Assembly (NCBI GenBank): GCA_900554955.1
Contig: USJH01000003.1
Span: 1 to 18,162, forward strand
Length of the DNA: 18,162 nt
Direction: 5' to 3'
Origin: an uncultured Clostridia bacterium
Lineage (GTDB): Bacteria; Bacillota; Clostridia; Christensenellales; UBA1242
In this document: positions 7,638-14,612 of the stretch, piece after piece
How positions within the stretch are numbered: position 1 is the first letter of the stretch
Layout: each line of letters begins with the position of its first letter
Position numbers and translations under genes: made by a program
The notes under the pieces: model-generated
Databases searched by the model: none
Told to the model about the DNA's origin: nothing
Seen by the model: the letters and a program-made list of their open reading frames with translations, nothing else

Positions 7638-8264
7638 GTGATAATTAAAAATGCAAAATTTTTGAAAAGCGAAAGCAGAATAACTGCAAACTATGCCGGA
7701 TTCAATTTGCCAGAAATTGCAGTTGTTGGGCGAAGTAATGTTGGAAAATCTAGTTTTATCAATATGCTTGCAAACAATAAAAAACTCGCAAAAACATCGG
7801 CAACTCCTGGAAGAACAAGACTTGTGAACTATTTCTTATTCAATGATAATTTTGTTTTGGTTGATCTTCCTGGCTATGGCTATGCAAAGGCTTCAAAAGC
7901 AGAGCAAAGTGGGTGGGAAAACATGATCACAAGCTATTTTGCGGAAACTAATAATCTTGTTGGAATCATCATGCTTGTTGACATTCGTCACACTCCAACC
8001 GAGCAAGACAAAGAAATGCTTTCATATCTTTATGCCTATAACATTCCGGTTGTGATTGCTTGCACTAAACTTGACAAAATCAAAAAAAGTGAAATGGCAA
8101 GAAAGGTTATGGACATTTCAGGGACACTTATGGTTGGCAAAGAAAACATTATTGTGACAAGCAGCGAAACAAAATTTGGCAAAGATAAGATTTGTGACAA
8201 GATTCAGCAGTTTATTGAAAGTGCAAAGGTGGGTGATACAAATGAAGATATTCGCCCTTGCTGA
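7638..8264 (+). CDS. engB: ribosome biogenesis GTP-binding protein EngB/YsxC (YihA)
   Basis: A small essential GTPase needed for late assembly of the 50S subunit. The G motifs are in place: G1 GRSNVGKS (31-38), G2 region TPGRT (57-61 area), G3 DLPG (76-79), G4 TKLD (143-146) and a G5-like SSE. The length of 208 aa is usual. GTG at 7638 is chosen because AAAAGGAG (7623-7630) lies 7 bases upstream. An ATG at 7633 gives only ATG-TCG-TGA and is too close to the site. The end overlaps the phosphoesterase start by 23 bases. In many relatives engB follows clpX-lon; here it has its own promoter directly after clpX. Confidence 0.96.
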   Translation: MIIKNAKFLKSESRITANYAGFNLPEIAVVGRSNVGKSSFINMLANNKKLAKTSATPGRTRLVNYFLFNDNFVLVDLPGYGYAKASKAEQSGWENMITSYFAETNNLVGIIMLVDIRHTPTEQDKEMLSYLYAYNIPVVIACTKLDKIKKSEMARKVMDISGTLMVGKENIIVTSSETKFGKDKICDKIQQFIESAKVGDTNEDIRPC

Positions 8265-8949
8265 CCTTCATTTAAGTTTCATGGTTGAAAAACCAATGGA
8301 CATTTTTGGTGGACATTGGGAAAACTATACTGACAAGATTAAACAAAATTGGGAAAATGAAATTTCTGATGACGATCTTGTTTTAATTGCTGGTGACATA
8401 AGCTGGGCAATGAAACTTTCAGAAACACAAAAAGATTTTGAATATATTGATAAATTGCCAGGCAAGAAAATTATAATTCGTGGAAACCATGATTATTGGT
8501 GGAAATCAATTTCAGGTGTTCGTGAAATTTTGCCACAATCAATTTCTGCACTTCAAAATGACTGCATTAAAATTGGAAATGTGATTATTGCAGGAACAAG
8601 GGGCTGGGAAGTTTGTGAAGGAAATATGGATTTCAACTTTTCAGATCAAGATCAAAAGATTTTTAAACGTGAAGTTATTAGACTTAAGCTTGCACTTGAA
8701 GATGCATCAAAGAAAAGAGAGAAAGGGGACAAGCTCATTTGCATGATTCATTATCCTCCTTTTAACAGTCGCCGTGAAGACAGCGGGTTTACAGAACTTT
8801 TTGAAGAGTTTAAAGTTGATGCTGTTGTTTATGGTCACATTCACAACAATATTGGACGTTATGAAAGACTTATCGTTAAAAATCATATTCCATATTATTT
8901 AACAAGTGCAGATATACTTTCAATGAAGCCAACCGAGATTGTTTTGTAA
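8242..8949 (+). CDS. calcineurin-like metallophosphoesterase (COG1768-type)
   Basis: A predicted cytoplasmic dinuclear-metal phosphoesterase; substrate unknown. Metal-binding motifs in order: D8-L-H10, GD52-ISW, GN82-H83-D84, H170 (HYPP) and GH199-I-H201. All ligands expected of the fold are present. ATG 8242 gives 235 aa starting MKIFALADLHLS, with the first strand and motif at the very N terminus as in the family. AAAGGTGG lies about 9 bases upstream. A longer in-frame start at 8176 would overlap engB by 89 bases and add unrelated sequence. The 23-base overlap with engB suggests coupled translation. It is followed by a strong terminator. Confidence 0.92.
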   Translation: MKIFALADLHLSFMVEKPMDIFGGHWENYTDKIKQNWENEISDDDLVLIAGDISWAMKLSETQKDFEYIDKLPGKKIIIRGNHDYWWKSISGVREILPQSISALQNDCIKIGNVIIAGTRGWEVCEGNMDFNFSDQDQKIFKREVIRLKLALEDASKKREKGDKLICMIHYPPFNSRREDSGFTELFEEFKVDAVVYGHIHNNIGRYERLIVKNHIPYYLTSADILSMKPTEIVL

Positions 8950-8951
8950 AT

Positions 8952-8965
8952 AAAAGTGGTCAAAA
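8952..8965 (+). promoter_or_regulatory. distal copy of the mraZ upstream repeat
   Basis: The 14-mer AAAAGTGGTCAAAA is identical to 9087-9100 in front of mraZ, 135 bases downstream. It starts 2 bases after the phosphoesterase stop codon. It may be an extra MraZ-type site or chance. Confidence 0.35.
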
Positions 8966-9004
8966 TTTTTAGCGACTGACAAAAATATTTCGATAAGTGA
9001 CAGG

Positions 9005-9037
9005 AAAAAGACATCATTTTGGTGTCTTTTTCTTATT
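9005..9037 (+). terminator. intrinsic terminator of engB-phosphoesterase operon
   Basis: An 11-bp stem AAAAAGACATC (9005-9015) pairs with GGTGTCTTTTT (9021-9031) through one U-G pair, with a 5-base loop and a T-rich tail running past 9031. The A/T flanks mean it could also act in reverse. Confidence 0.88.
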
Positions 9038-9057
9038 TTTTTCTTAATTTTTGTGAG

Positions 9058-9090
9058 TTTTTAACAAATTGTTAATAAAATTGTTAAAAA
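9058..9090. repeat. inverted repeats upstream of mraZ promoter
   Basis: TTAACAA-A-TTGTTAA (9061-9075) is a perfect dyad. A further TTGTTAAAAA at 9081-9090 is a perfect 10-bp inverted partner of TTTTTAACAA at 9058-9067. They lie about 50-80 bases upstream of the expected mraZ transcription start; role unknown. Confidence 0.5.
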
Positions 9091-9105
9091 GTGGTCAAAA
9101 GTGGT
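9087..9105 (+). promoter_or_regulatory. putative MraZ boxes: two AAAAGTGGT direct repeats
   Basis: AAAAGTGGT occurs at 9087-9095 and 9097-9105, exactly 10 bases apart, and the second touches the -35 of the mraZ promoter. MraZ proteins are known to bind short direct repeats in front of their own operon (GTGGG-type in E. coli, AAAGTG-type in Mollicutes). The fit to the latter is by memory. Confidence 0.6.
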
Positions 9106-9133
9106 TGACATTATTTTTTTAAGAAACTATAAT
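9105..9133 (+). promoter_or_regulatory. consensus sigma-A promoter of the dcw (mraZ) operon
   Basis: -35 TTGACA (9105-9110), 17-base spacer, -10 TATAAT (9128-9133): a full consensus match. The expected transcription start is near 9140, giving a leader of about 25 bases with AGGAGG at 9151-9156. Confidence 0.93.
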
Positions 9134-9164
9134 CAGAGTATAAATTGAACAGGAGGAAAGAAAT

Positions 9165-9590
9165 ATGTTGATTGGAACCTATCGTCATCAGTTAGACCAA
9201 AAAATGCGTTTCCGTATGCCTGCGAAATTTAAAGACCAACTTGAACCTGGTTTCATTGTTGCAAAGGGAACAAATGGTTGTTTGTTCTGTTTCTCAAAAC
9301 AAGAGTTCGAAAAACTTTATGAAAAGTTGGCTTCAGTTCCAATGTTTGATACCGAAGCTCAAAAACCAATTCGTGCTCTTTTGGCATCAGCCTTCGAGAC
9401 AGAAGAAGATAATCAAGGTCGTATTCTTTTGCCACAAGAACTCAGAGCCTATGCAAACATGGAGAAGAACATTGTGACCATAGGGGTTGGAAATCGTGTT
9501 GAAATTTGGTCGGAAGAGAAATTTGACGAGTATAACAGTGCTGAAAACTATGATTCAGCATCAAATGAGCTCAGCAAATATGGAGTCTAG
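9165..9590 (+). CDS. mraZ: transcriptional regulator MraZ
   Basis: A DNA-binding regulator of the division and cell wall cluster, built of two AbrB/SpoVT-like swapped-hairpin repeats that assemble into a ring. The two DxxxR motifs are visible: Asp11-Arg15 (DQKMR) and Asp82-Arg86 (DNQGR). The first has Met where the family usually has Gly (DxKGR). The C-terminal half keeps GRILLP and RVEIW. The length of 141 aa is normal. AGGAGG is 8 bases before ATG. First gene of the dcw operon; the direct repeats at 9087-9105 next to its promoter suggest autoregulation. Confidence 0.96.
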   Translation: MLIGTYRHQLDQKMRFRMPAKFKDQLEPGFIVAKGTNGCLFCFSKQEFEKLYEKLASVPMFDTEAQKPIRALLASAFETEEDNQGRILLPQELRAYANMEKNIVTIGVGNRVEIWSEEKFDEYNSAENYDSASNELSKYGV

Positions 9591-9591
9591 A

Positions 9592-10524
9592 ATGGAATTT
9601 AGTCATGTTCCCGTTCTCCTTCGTGAAGTGTTAGAAGGTTTGAACCTTGGAAATGATAAAATTTATGTAGATTGCACAATTGGCGGAGCAGGGCACTCAG
9701 AAAAAATTCTTGAAAACACCAAAAATTCGATGCTTATTGGAATTGACCAAGACGAAGATGCTATTTTAGCTTCAACAAAAAGGCTTGAAAAGTATAAAAG
9801 TCGAGTGAAAATTGTAAGGAGCAATTTCGCAAACATTAAAAATGTGCTTGAAAGCTTAAACGTTGATAAAGTTGATGGCATTTTGGCAGACCTTGGGGTA
9901 AGTTCACATCAAATTGACACTGCTTCTCGGGGCTTTTCGTTCAGATTTGACAGCGAACTTGACATGCGAATGGACAAAAGTCAAAGTTTATCTGCGAAAA
10001 ATGTTGTAAATGAGTATAGCGAAGAAAAACTCAAACATATTTTCAAAGATTTTGGCGAAGAAAAATTTGCTTCAAGCATTGCTCGAAAAATTGTAATGGA
10101 GCGAAAGAAAGAGCCAATCGAAACCACGAAACAACTTGAAAAAATCATTCTTTCAGCTGTTCCGAGATATAAAGGAAACGATGGGTCAAGCAATGTTCAA
10201 AGAACTTTTCAGGCAATAAGAATTGAAGTCAATCACGAACTTGATATTCTCGAAAACTTTATACGTGATGCTGAAAGTGTGCTTAATCCGGGCGGTCGGC
10301 TTGTAATTATCACCTTCCATTCCTTGGAGGATCGCATTGTTAAGCAAACGTTTAAAGACCTTGCAACTGGTTGTATTTGTCCAAGTGATTTCCCGGTTTG
10401 TGTTTGTCACAGAAAACCAAAAGTTAAAATTGTAACAAACCACCCAATAACCGCAACTACGGAAGAACTTGAAACAAATCGAAGAAGTGCAAGTGCAAAA
10501 CTTCGAGTTATCGAGAAACTATAA
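9592..10524 (+). CDS. rsmH: 16S rRNA m4C1402 N4-methyltransferase
   Basis: Methylates N4 of C1402 in 16S rRNA using S-adenosylmethionine (also called MraW). The SAM-binding motif DCTIGGAGHS lies at 27-36, followed by DQDEDA, the catalytic-region DGILADLGVSSHQID (95-109), RGFSFRFD (113-120) and DMRMD. The C-terminal cysteine stretch TGCICPSDFPVCVCHRKP is typical of the family. ATG 9592 begins MEFSHVPVLL, the usual N terminus; GGAG at 9582-9585 is 6 bases upstream inside the end of mraZ. The longer frame from 9487 would overlap mraZ by about 100 bases with unrelated residues. The gene starts 1 base after the mraZ stop. Confidence 0.97.
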   Translation: MEFSHVPVLLREVLEGLNLGNDKIYVDCTIGGAGHSEKILENTKNSMLIGIDQDEDAILASTKRLEKYKSRVKIVRSNFANIKNVLESLNVDKVDGILADLGVSSHQIDTASRGFSFRFDSELDMRMDKSQSLSAKNVVNEYSEEKLKHIFKDFGEEKFASSIARKIVMERKKEPIETTKQLEKIILSAVPRYKGNDGSSNVQRTFQAIRIEVNHELDILENFIRDAESVLNPGGRLVIITFHSLEDRIVKQTFKDLATGCICPSDFPVCVCHRKPKVKIVTNHPITATTEELETNRRSASAKLRVIEKL

Positions 10525-10544
10525 AATTAAGGGGGAATAATGTT

Positions 10545-11171
10545 ATGCAAACAACTACAGATGTTGAAATCAAAAAATCTAAACCAAGTTTAAGTTTATT
10601 TACACCAGATTTTGAACCAATTGAATATGACTCTGGCTCAACTCAGATTATCGCAAAAACTGAGCCAGCATTTGAAGTTGAGAAACAATATTCCTTCGAC
10701 ACTTCTTCATATTCTGAAGAATCAAAACAAGAGCAAGCAATGGAAATGCCAACTCTTGAGAAAAAAACGGAAATTGTTGCGAAAAGTGATGAACAAACTG
10801 AATGCAAGGTTTATCCTGTTTTAAACGCAAGAGCAAAAATTTTAATTTCATGCTACTCTATCATTGTTGCAATCATGCTCGCATTTGCAATCTATAGTGG
10901 AGTTATGATTGCTTCATACAGTGCAGATATTGCTTCAAAAACACAAATTGTTGCTTCACAAACTGCTGTCATAAACGACCTTCAACAAACATATAATAGG
11001 CTTGGCGATAGTGACGTTATTGAGTCTTCAGTTTCAGATGATTTTTCAAAGCCAACAAGTGCAAACACAGCACATGTTGAAACTCCAAAAATGTATGAAA
11101 GAACTGAAAGCAGAGTTGAAAGCAACTGGTTTGAAGAATTCTGTCAAAAATTCAAAAAGTTATTTAGTTAA
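10545..11171 (+). CDS. FtsL-like single-pass division protein with long N-terminal extension
   Basis: Placed between rsmH and the division transpeptidase, where ftsL lies in dcw clusters. It has one membrane span at about 98-124 and then a short heptad-like stretch (about 126-153, SADIASKTQIVASQTAVIND) fitting the small coiled coil of FtsL. The N-terminal 97 residues are cytoplasmic, acidic and Ser/Thr/Gln-rich, and residues 155-208 form a polar extracytoplasmic tail. FtsL is usually about 100-120 aa, so this 208-aa version is much longer on both sides. GGGGGA at 10531-10536 supports the start. Assignment rests mainly on position and topology, since FtsL sequences are poorly conserved. Confidence 0.75.
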   Translation: MQTTTDVEIKKSKPSLSLFTPDFEPIEYDSGSTQIIAKTEPAFEVEKQYSFDTSSYSEESKQEQAMEMPTLEKKTEIVAKSDEQTECKVYPVLNARAKILISCYSIIVAIMLAFAIYSGVMIASYSADIASKTQIVASQTAVINDLQQTYNRLGDSDVIESSVSDDFSKPTSANTAHVETPKMYERTESRVESNWFEEFCQKFKKLFS

Positions 11172-11224
11172 TGCCATTTGTCGCCAAAGCAAGGACGCTT
11201 GCGGGAGCGATATATGCAAATTAA
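11171..11224 (+). other. 17-codon ORF overlapping ftsL stop and PBP start (possible leader peptide)
   Basis: The TAA of the ftsL-like gene overlaps an ATG (TAATG, 11169-11173) opening MPFVAKARTLAGAIYAN, which stops at 11222-11224, just inside the PBP gene. There is no ribosome binding site of its own, so only coupled re-initiation would translate it. It precedes the hairpin at 11246-11287. This is speculative. Confidence 0.25.
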
Positions 11225-13124
11225 ATATCCAATCACACAAATAAGAAAAAGGTTATTTGCCATCTTCCTGGCAATAACCTTTTTTTTGTCTGCAATTTTT
11301 GTAAGGCTTTTGGTTTTGACAACTTTCAAAAGCTCAAGCATTGTCTCAAGAGCTTATAAACAGTGGCTAAGAGACCTTCCAATGACTGCAAATCGTGGTA
11401 ATATTACAGATAGAGATGGTGTTTCACTTGCTTCAAGCTATACGACCTATGATATTTATGTTCGTCCTGTTGAAATTGAAGATTCTGAAAAAACTGCAAA
11501 AATAATTTCCGAAGCTTCAGGTGAAGATTTTGAAAAAGTTCTTGAAAAAGTATCAAAAAAGGGTATGAGTGAAGTTAAAGTTTTGTCGGCACAAGAAAAA
11601 AGTGTCGTAAATAAAATTTTAGAAAACTATCAAGATGGAATTTTCTTCACTGAAAATACTTCAAGAGACTATGCATATGGAAGTTTGCTTTCACAAATTC
11701 TTGGGTTTGTGAGCTCAGATGGAAGCGGACAGAGTGGGCTTGAAAAAGAATATAATAAATATTTGCAAGGTGTGAATGGTGTAAGTTTGGTTGAAAGTGA
11801 CCTTCGTGGAAAAACTTTAAATTCGTCACTTTCATATTATTTGCCGGCTATTGATGGAATGAATGTTAAGCTCACAATCGACATTCAAATTCAGAAAGAA
11901 GTTGAAAGAATAATTCAGCAAGCAAGAGCTCAAAATGGAGCGAAATCTGCGTCTGCAATCGTGATGAATCCTCAAAACGGAGAAATACTCGCAATTGCAA
12001 CAAATCCGTCTTATGACCTTAATAACATTCCAAGAGATAATGTTGAAGAACTTATGAGACTGTCAAAAGCATTGCCAATTACTGATGTTTACGAACCTGG
12101 TTCAACCTTTAAAATTTTAACAACTGCAATTGCTTTGAATGAGGGTTTAACTTCGCCTAATGATTATTTCTATTGTGGTGGATATAGAATGGTAAATGGG
12201 GTGAAAATCAATTGTCACAGAAGGTCTGGGCACGGAAGTCAAAGCCTTGGACAAGGGCTGAAAAACTCTTGTAACTGTGTTTTTATGGAACTTATAAGAA
12301 GAATAGGACTTGATAAATTCTATGACTATATGAAGGCATTTGGGGTTGTTTCGGGCTATAATTTAGATTTTCCTGGAGAAACAAAAGGTGTGTTAATGCC
12401 AAAAGCAATCGTGACAGATGGAGATTTGTTTAGAATGGGATTTGGTCAATCAATTGCAATTTCACCACTCGAACTTATAACATCAGTTTGCACAGCTATT
12501 AATGGTGGGAAATTATATCAACCGCATTTTGTGTCGGAGATTGCGAAAGATGATGAAACAATTCTTTATCATCGCGAGCCAACCATAATGAGAAATGTGC
12601 TTAAGAGTTCTGTTTCAACACAACTTTTGCCACTTTTGAGAGATGTCGTGGACTCTGGTGGTGGGAAACATGCAAAAGTTGATGGATACGATATTGGTGG
12701 TAAAACAGGAACTGCACAAAAATATGAGAATGGGGCGATTGCACAAGGAAAATATGTGGCATCGTTTATAGGTTTTTATCCAACCGATGTCCCACGATAT
12801 ACAGTTTTAGTAATTTTAGATGAACCGCAAGGTGCTTTCTATGGTGGGGTTGTTGCAGCACCAGTTGCTAAAGAAATTTTTGAAAGCATTTTCAAAATAA
12901 AAGAAGAAAAAGAAGATGAAAACCTTGCTTCAAAGGATAGGCTTGAAAAATCGGACATTGTTCTGCCGAACCTTATTGGGAAAAGTTTGACGGAGTCGGT
13001 GAAAATTTTAACCGAGCTTGGGCTTCAATATTTAACAACGGGCGATGGAAAACTTGTTAAAGACACAATTGTTGCTCCAGGTGCAACGGTTTCGAGTGGA
13101 GATATTATTTTGTTGGTGTTTTAA
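11214..13124 (+). CDS. class B penicillin-binding protein with PASTA domain (FtsI/SpoVD-type transpeptidase)
   Basis: Cross-links septal or spore peptidoglycan on the outer face of the membrane. An N-terminal anchor spans about 12-36. A dimerisation region follows (RGNITDRDG, 61-69), then the transpeptidase domain with S297-T-F-K300 (SxxK), S352-C-N354 (SxN) and K497-T-G499. One C-terminal PASTA domain covers 579-636. Cys321 and Cys334 flank the loop before the SxN motif, as in SpoVD-like proteins. ATG 11214 is preferred: GGGAG (11203-11207) lies 6 bases upstream, while the TTG at 11178 has no site. A terminator-like hairpin lies inside codons 11-25. Vegetative FtsI and sporulation SpoVD cannot be separated from sequence alone. 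Length 636 aa. Confidence 0.93.
   Translation: MQIKYPITQIRKRLFAIFLAITFFLSAIFVRLLVLTTFKSSSIVSRAYKQWLRDLPMTANRGNITDRDGVSLASSYTTYDIYVRPVEIEDSEKTAKIISEASGEDFEKVLEKVSKKGMSEVKVLSAQEKSVVNKILENYQDGIFFTENTSRDYAYGSLLSQILGFVSSDGSGQSGLEKEYNKYLQGVNGVSLVESDLRGKTLNSSLSYYLPAIDGMNVKLTIDIQIQKEVERIIQQARAQNGAKSASAIVMNPQNGEILAIATNPSYDLNNIPRDNVEELMRLSKALPITDVYEPGSTFKILTTAIALNEGLTSPNDYFYCGGYRMVNGVKINCHRRSGHGSQSLGQGLKNSCNCVFMELIRRIGLDKFYDYMKAFGVVSGYNLDFPGETKGVLMPKAIVTDGDLFRMGFGQSIAISPLELITSVCTAINGGKLYQPHFVSEIAKDDETILYHREPTIMRNVLKSSVSTQLLPLLRDVVDSGGGKHAKVDGYDIGGKTGTAQKYENGAIAQGKYVASFIGFYPTDVPRYTVLVILDEPQGAFYGGVVAAPVAKEIFESIFKIKEEKEDENLASKDRLEKSDIVLPNLIGKSLTESVKILTELGLQYLTTGDGKLVKDTIVAPGATVSSGDIILLVF
11246..11287 (+). 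terminator. terminator-like hairpin inside the 5' end of the PBP gene
   Basis: AAAAAGGTTATTTGCCA (11246-11262) pairs with TGGCAATAACC plus the first Ts (11269-11284) with one bulged T and a 6-base loop. Eight Ts run 11280-11287. This has every element of an intrinsic terminator, yet it encodes the membrane anchor of the transpeptidase (KRLFAIFLAITFFLSA). It may act as an attenuator within the operon. Confidence 0.6.
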
Positions 13125-13133
13125 GGAGATAAT

Positions 13134-14594
13134 ATGCATTTAGAGAGCTTGATTGATAAAACTGATATGAAAATCTATGGGAATAAAAATGTTGATGTTT
13201 GTGGGCTTTCAGACAGCTCTTTAACATGTAAGCCTGGTGATATTTTCTTTGCGATCAGTGGAACAAAAGTTGATGCAAAAGAATTTGCACTTGATGCGGT
13301 GAAAAGGGGTGCGGTTGCGGTTTTAAGCAATGTTAAACTTAATCTTCCAAAACATGTCGCAAATGTGGTTTGCAAAAATGACAGAAAAGCAATGAGTTAT
13401 ATTTCAGCAAGTTTCTATGGTTTTCCATCAAAAGAACTTTTCATTGTTGGAGTTACTGGAACAAACGGAAAAACAACATCAACATTTATGCTTGAAAGCA
13501 TTTTTAAAAATGCAGGGAAGAAAGTTGGCATTATCGGCACAAATGGAGTGTTTGTTTCGGGTGAAAAAATTGTCACAAATATGACCACTCCAGACCCGAT
13601 CGTTTTGCAAAATGTTCTTGCAATAATGCGGGATAATGGGGTGCAAGTTGTGTGCATGGAAATTTCCGCTCATGCACTTGAACTTCAGAAAAATTGGGGT
13701 GTTATGACAGACATAGCATTGTTTACGAACCTTACACAGGACCATTTGGACTTCTTTTTAAATATGCAAAATTACTATAAAGCAAAAGCGAAATTGTTCA
13801 CACCGGAGAATGCAATTATTGGGGTGGTTAATGTTGATGATAAATTTGGAAAAAAACTTTATAAAGAAAGCAAAATTCCAATGTTGACATATTCACTTTA
13901 TGAAAATTCTCGTGCAAGTATTTTTGCTTCTGAAATTTTTCAAACTGAAAATGGACAGACTTTTAACGTTACAGTTCTTGGGGAAAAGCAGGAAGTAAAT
14001 TTAAAACTTTCGGGGCTTTTTAACATCTCAAATGCTCTTGCATCAATTGGTGCTGGATTTATTTATGGCCTTAAACTTGATACAATTATTTCTGGTCTTG
14101 AAAAACTTGAAGAAGTTGATGGAAGATTTAATTGCTATGATATTAATGGAATTAAAGCTGTGATTGATTATGCACACACTCCAGACGGTCTTGAAAATAT
14201 TTTGAAAAGTGCAAAACAGATGTCGGGTGATCATAAGCTTTATAGTGTGTTTGGTTGTGGTGGAAATCGTGATAGTCTTAAAAGACCTATAATGGGAAAG
14301 ATTAGTGAAGAATTGGCAGAATTCACAATCATCACTTCAGATAATCCGCGTTTTGAAAAACCAGAAAACATTGCAAAGGATATTGAAAGTGGAATGAAAA
14401 AATCAAATCACACAATCATTATCGATCGTGAAAGTGCAATATTTAAAGCTTTTTCATTGGCTAAAGCGGGTGATGTTATTGTGATTTCTGGAAAGGGGTC
14501 AGAAAACTATATCGATCAAAATGGAGAAAAACGTTTTTATCAAGACAAAAATGTTGTAATGAAAATTAAAAAACAAATTTCTGGCAACAATTAG
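13134..14594 (+). CDS. murE: UDP-MurNAc-L-Ala-D-Glu:meso-diaminopimelate ligase
   Basis: Cytoplasmic Mur ligase adding the third residue of the peptidoglycan stem. ATP-binding loop GVTGTNGKTTS (106-116), TTPDP (151-155) for UDP-sugar binding, a probable carbamylated Lys218 in AKAKLF, and DNPR at 402-405, the motif that selects meso-diaminopimelate over lysine. The late GKG motif reads GKGSE (452-456) where GKGHE is common. The length of 486 aa is usual. AAGGAG at 13123-13128 overlaps the PBP stop and lies 5 bases before the ATG. It is followed by mraY with no murF between. Confidence 0.97.
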   Translation: MHLESLIDKTDMKIYGNKNVDVCGLSDSSLTCKPGDIFFAISGTKVDAKEFALDAVKRGAVAVLSNVKLNLPKHVANVVCKNDRKAMSYISASFYGFPSKELFIVGVTGTNGKTTSTFMLESIFKNAGKKVGIIGTNGVFVSGEKIVTNMTTPDPIVLQNVLAIMRDNGVQVVCMEISAHALELQKNWGVMTDIALFTNLTQDHLDFFLNMQNYYKAKAKLFTPENAIIGVVNVDDKFGKKLYKESKIPMLTYSLYENSRASIFASEIFQTENGQTFNVTVLGEKQEVNLKLSGLFNISNALASIGAGFIYGLKLDTIISGLEKLEEVDGRFNCYDINGIKAVIDYAHTPDGLENILKSAKQMSGDHKLYSVFGCGGNRDSLKRPIMGKISEELAEFTIITSDNPRFEKPENIAKDIESGMKKSNHTIIIDRESAIFKAFSLAKAGDVIVISGKGSENYIDQNGEKRFYQDKNVVMKIKKQISGNN

Positions 14595-14612
14595 TTTTAA
14601 AGAGGTGGAAAG

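Noticed and set aside
7633-7641. ATG-TCG-TGA mini-ORF overlapping the engB start
   Set aside because: The ATG is only 2 bases from the Shine-Dalgarno and the GTG at 7638 has ideal spacing; most likely chance.
8950-9164. Possible small RNA or riboswitch in the longest intergenic region
   Set aside because: The region is explained by a terminator, repeats and a promoter, and the predicted mraZ leader is only about 25 bases.
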